Source of the DNA: Acanthamoeba sp. SK_2022b
Lineage: Eukaryota > Discosea > Longamoebia > Acanthamoebidae
Assembly (NCBI GenBank): GCA_027943245.1
Contig: JANDJZ010000658.1
Location: forward strand, 1-23,761
Direction: 5' to 3'
DNA length: 23,761 nt
Below, in pieces: positions 9,630 to 19,760 of the stretch (within the stretch, counting starts at the first letter, position 1; every line of letters begins with the position of its first letter). A program made the position numbers and the translations under genes. The notes under the pieces were generated by a model, which was not told the DNA's origin, did no database searches, and worked only from the letters and a program-made list of their open reading frames with translations.

Positions 9630-12325
9630 TCAAAGCTCGGTCTTGGTGATGGTGAAGCGGTCGCGCACGACGCCGTCGCTGGCCGAGTGGTACTGCCAGG
9701 TCATGGTCGTGGGCTGAATGTCGAGCGTTGCATACCTAAGCGAGGTGCGCCACCCAGCCCACACAAGGTCAAGAGGGGCACGGCAGTGTGTGGGCGGGCA
9801 CGATCTATGTCGTACCCCATGTCTTCGTTGAAGCGGGCGGCGGTCCACGGCGGCATGTGAGCCGACGGCCACGGGTCCAGTCCCTCGATGCACTGCACGG
9901 AAGAGGAGGAGGGGCGCAAGCGGTGAGCGCTGGGGCCCTAGGGGGTTGTTGAAAGCAGGCGTAGTAGGCGTACGCCCGCGGCCCCGGCTACGACGTAGGC
10001 AGGCGCGCCCGAGTTGACGTAGTCCTTGCTCACCACGCGGTTGCGGTAGATCGCATAGCCTCTCTCGTAGGAATGCTCGTGCGCGCCGATGTAGAGATCG
10101 ACCCCGTACTTGTGTAGCAGGTCTGCAAGATAGAGCGCTCGTCAATGGTTGCAAAAAAATGTAACGTGTCAACAGACAAGTAGCGGGTCGGTGGCGCACC
10201 TTCAAACGAATCTTGCAGGTACTTGGCGTAGCCTACGGGCTCCCCAAAGTACTCGGCGTTCGACGTGTAGATGGGCCTGTGCGCAAACACTACATTTAAT
10301 AGCCATATTAAATAAAGTACAACCAACAAAAAGATGTGCATCCGCCGGGAATTGAACCCGGGTCTCCCGCGTGGCAGGCGGAAATCTTGCCACTGGACCA
10401 CGGATGCTTCTTGTTTTCACCGAACGTCGCGGGCGCGGCGCGAGCAAGGGCAGAGGCGAACGTGTGTCAGGGTAAGGCTGGGGCGAACCTATGATCCAGG
10501 GCCGTGCGGCGCTGCGGGTGGCGGCGGCCTTCTTGAGGTCTCGTTCGAGCCACTCGAGCTGATCACCAAACTGCGCCGCGTAGGGACTGCGGGCCACCAG
10601 CGTGTGAATCATTATAAATATTTATAGTAAGTGGAGAGGGAGGCTGTTGTGGTGACGGTGATCGTACGCGTAGGGGTAGTCGGTCTCCGAGCTCAGGGAG
10701 ACAAAGTGGGCCAGCGAGTAGTCGAAGCTGTAGAACATCGACGTGTTCGATCCACTTTCGGGACCGGGCATCCTATAAACCGGTGGAAGCCGTCATCAAC
10801 ACCACCACGCACTACGTGGGGAGGCGACGCCTGCGTTGTCGCACCTGAAGCGGTGGTTGTAGGCCGTGAAGTTGGACGAGTAGACGGCGCACAGCGGGTG
10901 CATGCACGAGAACTCGTGGTTGCCGGGACCCACCATGTAGGGCACCGAGGCCGGCAGCGGGTCCATCCTCTTGAACCACTGGTCCCACACGTACTCGTAG
11001 ATGTTGCCCGCGTAGTCGTCCGCATATCTGTCGACAATGAAAGAAGATGACGTCAGCACGATGTAGCGTGCGTGGGGGGTGGGCCAGTGCGTGCGCACGA
11101 GATGTCGCCCACGTGCAGGACCCAGTCGATGGCCGAGGCGTTGGCCAGGGCCTTGACGCGCTCGACCGTGTTGCGGCTGTTGTGCACTCCCATGTCCCTG
11201 TACGAAGACCCGGTCAGCAATCTACCAGTAGTGAGTGCGTCGGTGGAGGCCTCCAAGCTCTCACCCGTAGACCGCGATCGAGAACGGACGAGGCCGGTCG
11301 GTCGCGCTGGTGAACGAGCGCGTGCTACTCCACCCGCCCTGGTCGTCGCCGCACCGATAGTAGTACCTGAGAGCAGCTTGCGGGGTAAGCGTCCAGCCAA
11401 AGAACGCCAGCGACGCGTGGCTTCGTTGGCACAGCAAGGTCATGAGGGCCAGCGGCCGTACTTGGTGGCGGGCCACAGTCCAGTGACCACGACGTGGTGG
11501 TTGTAGCCGGCCCTGCAACGACATTAATTTAACTCATTAAAATAACAATAAAAATCAAAAATAGTAATAAAAAACAAAAAACAAAACAAAAAAGCGGTCT
11601 ACGTACGTGGCGAGGTAGGACGTCTGCACGCCGCGAGCTGAGCCCACGAACGGGCCATCAGGCGTCAGCGACCACTGCACCATCGACGTGTTCGTCGGGA
11701 CTGTGTGCAGTGTGTCAGTTGGGATGGAGTACTACTACTGAGCAGTAGGCCACGCACCGTAGGTGAGCCATGAGACGGCCATGCGGGAGGGGTCCCCGGC
11801 AAACGCCACATGCACGCCGCGCGGCGCGGACTTGTCCACCACGCAGAACTGGAGGCCCTGGCACACGTGATCGGTGTCCAGCTCCTCCCTCAGGTTGAAG
11901 GCAAAGAAGTCCCTGTACGCCACCACGAAGTCCACGCACTACGCGCAGCCATTTGTTTCATTTTCAAATGAAAATTATAATTTAATTATGCCCTTTGGCT
12001 TTGATAAATAGATCTATTTATCAAAATAAATAGATTTTGCATAACTAATGAGGAAACTGAGGAGGCGTACGATGGTGTGGATGTAGGGCAGATCGTAGAA
12101 GAGGGCATCGCATCCAGCACGAAGGACAGCCTCGATTTCGGGACCAGTGGCGTTGGGCGAGAGTCGTCCATCTATCCATTCCATCACGTCCTCGCACAAA
12201 TCGCACACCGCCCCGCTCGTCTGCTCGAGGGCATTGGGCGCATCGAAAGTAGAAGCAGCGGCGCACCAGGCCAGAGCCACCACCAGGAGCAGCAGTAGCA
12301 GGGGCGGTGTCCCTTTATTCTTCAT
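9630..12325 (-). CDS. Secreted saposin-B domain/purple acid phosphatase
   Basis: Thirteen exons: 12325-12071, 11938-11758, 11700-11607, 11512-11462, 11366-11265, 11197-11099, 11027-10845, 10772-10668, 10586-10489, 10289-10200, 10122-9974, 9892-9816, 9735-9630; all phases agree, 529 residues. Residues 1-24 are a signal peptide with a poly-Leu core. Residues 41-117 carry six Cys in saposin-B order (41, 44, 72, 86, 111, 117), a fold that often binds lipid. An Ig-like PAP N-terminal domain follows (PRGVHVAF to FTSA), then the metallophosphatase core with all seven metal ligands: D229, D259, Y262, N297, H393, H434 and H436 (YGDMG, GDISYADD, GNHE, AHRP, GAHEHSYER), and a PAP C-terminal domain (GYATLDI). 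Expected activity is acid phosphomonoester hydrolysis at a di-metal centre, in lysosome or outside the cell. SapB plus PAP is unusual. Confidence 0.93.
10328..10332 (-). terminator. Pol III terminator of tRNA-Gly
   Basis: A run of five T on the minus strand, four bases past the tRNA discriminator base, fits RNA polymerase III termination. Confidence 0.75.
10337..10407 (-). tRNA. tRNA-Gly, anticodon GCC, inside a phosphatase intron
   Basis: Seventy-one bases on the minus strand fold as a cloverleaf. The acceptor arms are GCATCCG and CGGATGC, the anticodon loop is CTGCCAC (anticodon GCC), and the T arm is CCCGGGTTCAATTCCCGG. The A box (TGGTCCAGTGG) and B box (GGTTCAATTCC) match Pol III promoter consensus. 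The discriminator base is A, CCA is not encoded and there is no tRNA intron. The gene lies fully within phosphatase intron 9 (10290-10488), in the same direction as the host gene. Confidence 0.96.
11956..12025. repeat. Three successive perfect inverted repeats in phosphatase intron 1
   Basis: Three AT-rich hairpins lie in the intron 11939-12070. At 11956-11973 the arms TTTCATTT and AAATGAAA flank a 2-base loop. At 11977-11989 ATAATT and AATTAT flank one base. At 12000-12025 there is a perfect 26-bp palindrome centred on AGATCT. Confidence 0.9.
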
Positions 12326-12524
12326 CTTCTCAGCCGCAGACGAAAGAATAGGCAGGCAGCCCAAGGCAAAACTTGTTTTCAACTGGGGAGCCAGAGCGGC
12401 AGTGCACCTGGCCTTGCCGCAGGACAGATAAAGACAAGGCCTCGCCTGAGCGCCCATTCGTCGATGTGTGCATACATACATAACATTCCAGAAACGTCAG
12501 AGTGCGACTCACAACTTTGCCTCT

Positions 12525-13376
12525 TCATACGGGCGTGTGTTGCTTGGATCGGTAAGAGAGCGACGATGTTCTCTGCTGGTGGTTGTAGGAATGGGAGCCC
12601 TTGATCAAGGTCAGTGCCGATTGTCTGACTCTGAGCGACCATATATATGTCCGTACCTCTTGCAGGTGACCGCCATCCCCGATATCGTCGTAGTGGTCCT
12701 TTTGCAGCTTCTCGTCTGCTTTGTCTTCCTTTCCTTCTTTTTCTTCATCTTCTTCATCTACGTCCTTGCCGGCGGCCGAGCCACGGCACCACTTCCGCCC
12801 CTTGGTGTAGAAGATCATCGCGATCTCGTGCAGGTAGCACGCAAACGTGCAGGCCCCGCCCACCGTGCCTGCCCATCGCTCGTCAAGCCTTGTAACGCTG
12901 TGAATGATAATGACGTGCGCTGCGTACAGATGAGGGAGAGCCAGTCAAAGGTGACCACCTGCTCGGAGGTGCCCACGGTGAACGACGAGTACGAGAAGGT
13001 GATGTCGACCCGGTCGCCGGTGACGTCCAGCGGGCGAGTCAGAGCCGTGGACGCGGATGCCGAGAAGGAGACCAACGTCGGCTCGTGCAGGTAGATCTCT
13101 TCATACTGCGTCAGCGTGGCCCAGACCGCCGACTTGGGCATCACCATGAAGCTGGTGAACTCGTCCTAGTACAAAATTAATAAATAAGAATAATAAATAA
13201 ATAAGAAAACAAACGTAAATACAAAAGCAAATAAAACACGTGGGGCTATACCCCGGTTGGCACGGGCGACGCGGCCGAGTAGAGCACAACCGCGAAGGGC
13301 GAGCGGTGCTTCGGCCGAGCGGGGCCCTGACGCGGCTTGATGGTAAATGTGACCTGAGGGATAATCGACGTGTGTA

Positions 13377-13407
<31 letters not shown>

Positions 13408-14214
13408 AAGGTCTGCTCGTGGCCTGGTGATAGAAGACGGGAAGGGACCTCCATGAAGATGTGGTCTTCGATGATCGCGGTCATAACGTTGCTGGAGTTG
13501 CCGTTGAACTCAACGCACTCGCGCCCCTTGAAACGGCCCTCAGTCACCTGGTCAAGCAGAAAGCAGTGAGATGAGAGGGAGAGTACATGGCGCCGGGCGG
13601 GGTCGTGTGGTTCGACTTACCATGACAGTACGGGCCGAGCACTGGACCCCGAGCGCCTCCGTTTGATTGTGCCGCAGACACGAGGCTACTTTCAGGCTGT
13701 GCGTGCAATCGGTTTGAGCTTAGTCATTTGCAGATGCATGTGTGAGTGCGAGTGTGGCGTACTATTCTCGATCGGGGAAGAGCGGGCAGATGAGGGTCGT
13801 GGGGAAGTCCAGCTGGCTTTTGAATTTGACACCTGTCGTCCTGCAGCCCGCCACGATGAGGATGAGATGAAGTAGAGGCGCGGGGAAGGTCGTACCAGTC
13901 CGGATTGGTGTAGGAGAGGTAGCACTCGTAGGTCTGATACCCGGTGTAGGCCAGCACACACGCAAGGGCGACCACCCACAGCCCCTACCATTGCATTTTG
14001 TTATTTATAATGTTGTGAAAATGGATAGTGCAAAATAGGTCCGAACTGCAGAAACCCAGCCCAATTATTAAAAATAAAACATATAAAGAATAATAATAAA
14101 AAAAAAACCAAGACATGGCACCTTGCTCACTAGATTTGCTTCCTTTTGGTCGGCTGTGGTCTGGGCAATGTAGACCATATCGCCCACCGTGTAGCCCACC
14201 GTCCACATCCACAT
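12525..14214 (-). CDS. Two-TM membrane protein with channel-like (ENaC/P2X-type) layout
   Basis: Nine exons: 14214-14122, 13984-13896, 13840-13763, 13696-13621, 13547-13449, 13353-13252, 13165-12928, 12868-12657 and 12572-12525; phases agree, 344 residues. A 31-residue N-terminus precedes TM1 (about 32-55, GLWVVALACVLAYTGYQTYE). A roughly 200-residue, probably extracellular domain contains DFPTTLICP (72-80), reminiscent of the FPAVTIC signature of DEG/ENaC channels; it also has an NGNSS glycosylation-type site and a beta-rich part. TM2 lies near 254-278 (LSLICTVGGACTFACYLHEI). An acidic Asp/Glu/Lys tail follows. Topology with both ends inside fits trimeric cation channels, but the extracellular Cys pattern of true ENaCs is absent and I have no search support. 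The last intron is the least certain. A start at the second ATG (14208) is possible. Confidence 0.65.
13371..13408. repeat. TG/GA microsatellite in an intron
   Basis: A TG-rich run (13371-13394) passes into a GA run (13395-13408) inside intron 5 (13354-13448) of the minus-strand two-TM protein gene. On the coding strand it reads CT then CA, upstream of the acceptor. Confidence 0.9.
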
Positions 14215-14533
14215 CTTGACACCTCGCCCCTATGCCTCTACTCTTGCTCTTGCTCCTCTCTCTCCACTTCTCTATCCACAATTCGTGTTTGCCCGCACCT
14301 AAATTGCCGTTCCGTCGTTGGTCAGTCAGCCCCTGGCCAATGCGGGAGCACGCCTGGCCGAGCAGCATCGTAAACCCACACCCCACCAAAGAGAGCTCGA
14401 CGCGCTTGTTGCACGCAGCGTGGATGTTCTTTCATATAAATAAGTTAAACGATTGTTGGTGAGGTCTGACCTCACCACAGCTGGGATGACCCCACGGACC
14501 CACCGCGTGCTCTCTCCTCCAGGCACCGAGTCT
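14215..14533. other. Intergenic region between tandem minus-strand genes
   Basis: About 320 bp between the stop of the Tim10-type gene and the start of the two-TM protein gene. It should contain the promoter of the latter. No TATA box, RNA gene or repeat stands out; open frames here are short and lack family features. Confidence 0.45.
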
Positions 14534-15046
14534 CTACTGCTGCTGCTGCTGCGGCTGTTGAAGTCCCTGCAGCACCTTGCCCACTCGGTTGTGCACCTGC
14601 CACCGCCCCCAACCAAGACCACGACGAGCGTTGGTGACTTATTGCAAAGAGTGGAGGGCGAGCAGTGGGATGGTACCTCCATGTACTTCTTGACGCATCG
14701 GTCGGCGCAAAGGCCCTCCGACACGCTCAACTCCGACTCGCCCAAACGGAGCACACACTTCTTCCAGCACTGGTGCTGCATTCTACCGTCATCTTTCATT
14801 AGCGCGAGCATCGATGCGATTTCCAGGAATTGCCCAAACGATTGAATTTCAAGCACACATTTGAGAGGATGTAAAGTGTTTCGAGCACTCCTAGAGGCCT
14901 ACGCTGTCAATCACTTGAATTTGGCACCACGGGGGGGCAACTCCGGAGAAGGGGGGGAGTGCTTACCGATTGTACATGTCTTGGAAGGCGACCAGCTCCT
15001 GCTGTGCCGAGGCCAGCATCTGTTCCCGTGTCATGTACTCGCTCAT
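14534..15046 (-). CDS. Tim10-type small TIM chaperone (mitochondrial intermembrane space)
   Basis: Exons 15046-14967, 14782-14677 and 14596-14534 give 82 residues, the normal size of small TIMs. The twin CX3C motifs are CWKKC (32-36) and CADRC (52-56), with 15 residues between them. DMYNRM before the first motif and KYMEVHNRVGKVLQ after the second match Tim10 (DMYNRM, KYLDIHERMGK), so Tim10 is preferred over Tim9, Tim8 or Tim13. Small TIMs form hexamers that escort hydrophobic inner- and outer-membrane precursors across the intermembrane space; import and folding depend on Mia40 oxidation of the Cys pairs. The C-terminus ends in five Gln. Exon 1 ends at GTAAGC and phases agree (2, 0). The start is 91 bp past the p24 stop in the same direction. 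Confidence 0.9.
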
Positions 15047-15137
15047 CTTTGCTTTGAATGATATTTTGATTCTCTATTTCTTGGTCTTTTCACTTTCTTT
15101 CCCTTCAGCCAGCACAGAGAGCGGCTATTGGGCAGGG

Positions 15138-16247
15138 CTACTCGGCGAAGATGGGGCTGCTTCGCGTCGGCCTGGAGGGGCGGCCGTTGGCGAGGGACGA
15201 CAGCAATCGCTGCAGGCGATGCACGAAAGTCCACATGGACGACTGCACATTGTAGAGCGAACCAGCTGGCCAAGGGTTGCAACATGGGTGAGGTTCGTCG
15301 TAGCGATCGTGCGCTTTACTTGACGCAGTACCTTCAAACGTGAACTTGAGCTGGGCGATCTGGTAGATAGCCATGATCAGCACCAGGCAGGCTCCCCACA
15401 AGCCCCGCATCAACGTCCGCTCGCAAGTTGACTCAGCCACTGGCACATACATAGCGAATTAGGGACACACACCTGCCATAAAGAAGATGGACCAGTACGA
15501 TCACGTTGGATTCGCTCGCGTCCCCTGAAGTGAGCCTGGCTGTCTCGGATGCGTTGGATGCTTCTCCTCAGCTGCCACACTTGCAACTCCAACGGGTCCT
15601 CGGCTGTGTGTCATCCACCATCCCTCGTCAGGCACAGACAAAGAAAAGGAATAGAAATGGGGAATTGCCGCCGCACGTACGCGGCTTGTCATGCTGCTTC
15701 GTGTTGGCGTTGATGTGGACGTCGATCACCTTTTCGGTCCAGGTTGACTTCTTGTTGTTGAAGCAAAAACGATGCTCACCCGTAGAGCTTGGCTGAGGGT
15801 CAGTCACACATGCAACACCGGAACCGGGAACCCTGTCTAGTGGCGTTGGGTACCTGGGAAAGAAGGCTACGTTGTCCCCTGTCGTACCTTCGTTCCTGTG
15901 CACAATGTCCTGGTTGTTGGGCGCGAACACCTGTATGGGACACCATTTCATTAAATAAACGTGGGGTATTCCTCGTGCCACCAGCGCGAGCTCCCCTGAT
16001 GCGAGCTGTGGTGGAAAGGGCAGGGCGGCAGACGTGCCGTGAAGGCGATGTCCCGGATGCCGCCGGAGATGACCTGGTACTGCACCACGGCAGTGCTTCC
16101 CTGTTCGAGCGGGTGGTAAAAGCACTCTTCCCGCCCAGGAGGTACCTCCCACTTCAGGGCATAGGCGCCCGGTGGAGATGGGGACAGCAATAGCAGACAC
16201 AGGCACGCGCCGGAGACGACGAAGGCCGAGTAGGAGAAGCTGATCAT
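15138..16247 (-). CDS. p24/emp24 (TMED) family cargo receptor
   Basis: Exons 16247-16038, 15930-15854, 15787-15681, 15603-15505 and 15439-15138. Signal peptide 1-30, then a GOLD domain with the two conserved Cys (42 in REECFYHPLEQG, 104 in HRFCFNN) and QVISGGIRDIAF. A coiled-coil stalk follows (EDPLELQVWQLRRSIQRIRD), then one TM near 176-195 (LWGACLVLIMAIYQIAQ). p24 proteins cycle between ER and Golgi in COPI/COPII vesicles and help sort GPI-anchored and other cargo. Intron 1 (15931-16037) is best read as GC-AG, since any GT choice deletes conserved GOLD residues. The end is uncertain: reading through gives 264 residues with a long tail, while a donor at GTACTG just after FTFE and an acceptor at CTCCAG would give a more typical short tail ending at 15125. 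Confidence 0.87.
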
Positions 16248-17204
16248 GGCTCGCGACGTGAGATGAAGGCGACGGACAGAGAAGGGAGCTAACCAAGTGA
16301 CACAACGCCAACACGAGCCTGCCTTGAAAGGCTATGGTGGCGGGAGCTAAAAGGGGCAAGAGATGGTGGTCGAGAGCGCTGTCGGAAGTAGTAGCGGTCG
16401 TCGGGGCTCCTTGTAAGGTCGTGGTTGTTCTGCAGTAGAAAATCAGAATGGAGCAGAGCTGCGAAGAACCAAACACGCGCGCGCTCGTCGATGCCTTGTT
16501 CCGTGGGGCGTCCAACAAGAGCGAACCACGGGTCAAGACTTCAGGTCCCTTTCCCAATTGACCAGAAAACGAGGGAAAACACATCACACTCGCCGTCGTT
16601 TGGCCGTACAGTCGATAGGCCCGGGACTACCCTTATCTCTCGATCTATCCCGATCCGGGCAGGACCGGTACTGGAGTGTGCATCTGATCCCCACGTTCTG
16701 CGCCTCGGTTGACCAGTAACACCGGTTCAGTGATGGGCGGCGACGGCGCTGCAGCGATGTCAGCAGTCCGGACCGAGGATGGAATTGGTGAGCAGAGAGC
16801 TAAGGGAGCGAAATCTAGGTCGTTCTTCACCAACCGAAACTATCCGCGAGCTCTCTATGGTGGAGCGAAAGTCCGTGGAACCTGGCAAAAGCCTAGTGAG
16901 AACTCCCGGAAAATAAGCCTGGGACGGAAAAGCCCGGTGATTGATTGGGGCTGACCACCTGGCATCGACCAATAGCTTTCGATAGTGCTTAAAGGCTCGT
17001 GGTGTTGGCCAATCATTCGGTCACTGACATGACCATAAGTGGTTCATCCACGTGAGCAAAGACAGGGAAAAGTCTGGGCAGTCGTCGCTCTGAGCTGAAT
17101 CAAGTTTGAATGCAATCTCGACCTGCTAGGCGGCCATCACACACGCTACAGATTTGGTCAGTGGACCTCTCACGACAACGTCACTTGCCCCCCTCCCCCA
17201 TAGA
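16248..17204. other. Intergenic region between divergent genes
   Basis: Nearly 1 kb between the p24 start (-) and the TATA box at 17205 (+). Several short frames exist but none has a recognisable domain or convincing splice partners. CCAAT-type boxes occur near 16970 and 17005. It probably contains two promoters and the p24 leader. Confidence 0.45.
16965..16976 (+). promoter_or_regulatory. CCAAT-containing 12-mer shared with a lectin promoter
   Basis: TCGACCAATAGC occurs here, about 230 bp upstream of a TATA box, and again at 22705-22716, about 125 bp upstream of the second lectin TATA box. It may be a CCAAT-box element. Confidence 0.3.
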
Positions 17205-17210
17205 TATAAA
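17205..17210 (+). promoter_or_regulatory. TATA box upstream of the low-complexity nuclear-type protein
   Basis: TATAAA preceded by a C-rich stretch. The first ATG downstream is the proposed start at 17632. Confidence 0.55.
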
Positions 17211-17631
17211 GGCTCCTACAGGCTGTGGCTACCAGAGAGAAAACTGCGCGCTTTCCTCCTCCCTCTTCTTTCCCTTTGAACGTTGCCCTGCACAAACCAC
17301 GCGCCCTCATTCGACACTCTCGCTCTCGTCTCGTCGCCACCCACAACTCCAAGTTCTGCCACTCGCTCCTGTTGCAGTTGCTCCCTCTCCTACTCCACTC
17401 CTCACCTCATCACCACTCCTGTGCGGTCGACTTGCTTCTCTTCCACACCACCCCGTGACCACCGCGCCCTGTCTTTTGGCCTGTACCTAAACTCTACTTT
17501 CGCTATCTCTTGAACGCTCGACATTCGGGCGGCCTTCTTCAACTTCTACTCGCCAGCGCAACTACAAACACTACAACACACCGAAAGCAGGCCATCGCCA
17601 CACACGCTTTCGCATAGACGCACACAGCGTA
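17211..17631 (+). other. Long ATG-free, pyrimidine-rich 5' leader
   Basis: No ATG occurs on the plus strand in these 421 bases, which are rich in C and T (CTTTCCTCCTCCCTCTTCTT and similar). This supports 17632 as the true start of the next gene and suggests a long leader, with or without an intron. Confidence 0.55.
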
Positions 17632-19760
17632 ATGGCCTGCGCGGCTGCCACTGAACCAACTCTCTACGACGTGGACATGCCCCAACACCCACACCAGCTC
17701 GAGGGACGACACGACGCCGGCGACTGCGGTCCTGAAGTGGTCGATGACCAACTTCGCGACACCACAGCAGCCCACGCCGTGGGCACTGGCGGCGAGCCGG
17801 GGCAAGAGGAGGACGACGGTACGTTCATGACCATCGTCGTGCGGACCATGGAACCTCCAGACACATCATGAACTGACCGCGGACCCTGCGTATGAATGGT
17901 TCAACAGACCGACAGAGCTACCCCTTGGGCCAGAGCCACACCCCACTGACCTCGATCCCCACTCTGGGCCAGGTATCTTCCTCCACCCACGTTCTGTTCG
18001 CAGGTCATTGCCACCTGCTGCAATTCCGCGGTCTCAGCCAATCACGAATTGGGCCTACATTTTAAAAGATAAAGGGCGCTGCAGTGGTCGACACCAATGG
18101 GTCAATGTTCTGACAGCGCTTCAATTGGCTGCAGGCTCTCATCGATGGTAACAATCTGGACCGCAAGTATGTCCACTCGTTCCTGCAGGTGCTGGCCGAT
18201 CACTCCCAGTTCTCGGACAAGGTAACGTGTGCATCACGGTTATCCCCGTGACATGCCCACCATGGTCAACGTCATCGCTGACTCATGTTGTCGCATCTCC
18301 AACAGTACCAACACTACGAGGAGGACGAGTACGAGCGAAAGCGCAAGAGGAAGCTGCGCGAGAGCGAGCGCAAGATGTTCTTCTACGCGGGTCAGAGCGT
18401 CGGCGGGTCGAGCGACAAGGCCAAGCGCAAGGGGCTCTCCTCGGCGGGCGACAAGGGCAGCGGCGTGGGCGCCGGCGCGAGCGCGAGCAACAAGAAGCGA
18501 CGGAGGAAGGAGCGCGAGAGGGAGCGCGAGCGCGTGCTCGACAAGGATGCGCGACGACAGCTCTCCGGCTCGGCGCCCATGATGATGTCCATGAACAGCG
18601 AGGCGTCGTCGCCCTTCCACTCCCCGCCCACGGCCGGCCTCCAGCCCGAGCGCGCCGCGTCGATGCCCAGCGTGCCCGTGGCCACGTGGCCCCAAGTCAG
18701 CAACGCGTCGACAAATAATGCGTTCTACTCGACGTCGATCCCGGCGGCGATGCCAAGCCACGCCCAGCAGCAGCAGCAGTATCTCCACCACCAGCAACAG
18801 CAGCAGCATCATCAGATGCACCCGTCGTCGGTCCAAGCGGCGAACCAGCAGTTTGCCCGCCACCGAGCCTCCATGCCGCAGCTGCCCACCGCGCACGCGC
18901 ACTACCAGCAGCGCCCGGCCGGGCAGCCGCAGGGCTACCTCCACATGAGCGCCGGCGCGCACGGCCACTACTCGCCCAGCTCATCGATGGACTTCATGCC
19001 GCAGCCCTCGCCGCTCTCGTCATCGGCGTCGGCGTCTCTGTCCTCGTCGTCCTACCACTACACGTCGCCGGCGCCCTCGCCCGCGCCACATATTGTGTCG
19101 ACAAAGACCGACTACGCGCCCTCGCCCCAATACCAGCCCCACCTCCCTCCCCACCACCACCATCACCATCACCCCCACCAACAGCAGCAGCCTTCCCAGT
19201 CGTATGGCGGCTTCTACGGCCAACCGCAATCGCAGCGCTACCAACCGCTGCTGGCGAGCTCCCTGCCTGCCGAGATGCTCGAGGCCTACGGCGGCCAGCT
19301 CACGGCCGAGGAGCAGCCCGGCGACGCGCCGTTCGACGATGACGCCTGGGCCTCGTCCTCGTCGTCCTCGCTCAGCTCGAGCGCGAGCTCGGGGGAGCTG
19401 TCGGGCAGCGAGTCGTTCTCGTGCTTTGGCCCGTTCGACCCGGCCGCGCTCGGGCCCACGGACGGCGGCGACATGGACGGCCTGGCCTGCTCCGACATGG
19501 CCGCGGCGGCGGCGGCCGCGGTGGAGAGCTACATGCTCAACCAGCAGCACCACCATCAGCTCAAGGAGGAGTCGTCGCCCGAGGGCCAGCAGCAGGCCGG
19601 CGCGGCTGTGGACGAGGATTGGCTCAACTCGTTCTTCTCCGACTGCTCCACCGCGGGCAGCCCGTTCCTGGGGGTGGGCGGTCCCATGGACGGCGAGGGC
19701 CAGTGCTTCGACTCGCTGTTCGCCGACGTGGAGGGCTACTATGGCCGGCTCGTCAACTGA
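17632..19760 (+). CDS. Low-complexity protein, probably nuclear (transcription-regulator-like)
   Basis: Exons 17632-17818, 17908-17972, 18135-18221 and 18306-19760 give 597 residues with matching phases (1, 0, 0). The ATG is the first after a TATA box. An acidic N-terminus leads to a short helical part (ALIDGNNLDRKYVHSFLQVL). Two basic clusters follow, near 122-136 (ERKRKRKLRESERK) and 175-190 (NKKRRRKERERERERV), which look like nuclear localisation signals. Gln/His-rich tracts, Ser/Pro-rich repeats and an acidic, aromatic C-terminus (WLNSFFSDC, FDSLFADVEGYYG) recall transactivation domains. No DNA-binding fold is recognised; the basic part lacks a clear leucine zipper. Nuclear regulatory function is inference from composition. 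The third-codon G/C is very high, like the neighbours. Confidence 0.8.

Noticed and set aside
18240..18968. 242-codon minus-strand frame antisense to the low-complexity protein
   Set aside because: Shadow of the GC-rich sense gene; Arg/Leu/Val-rich with no domain.
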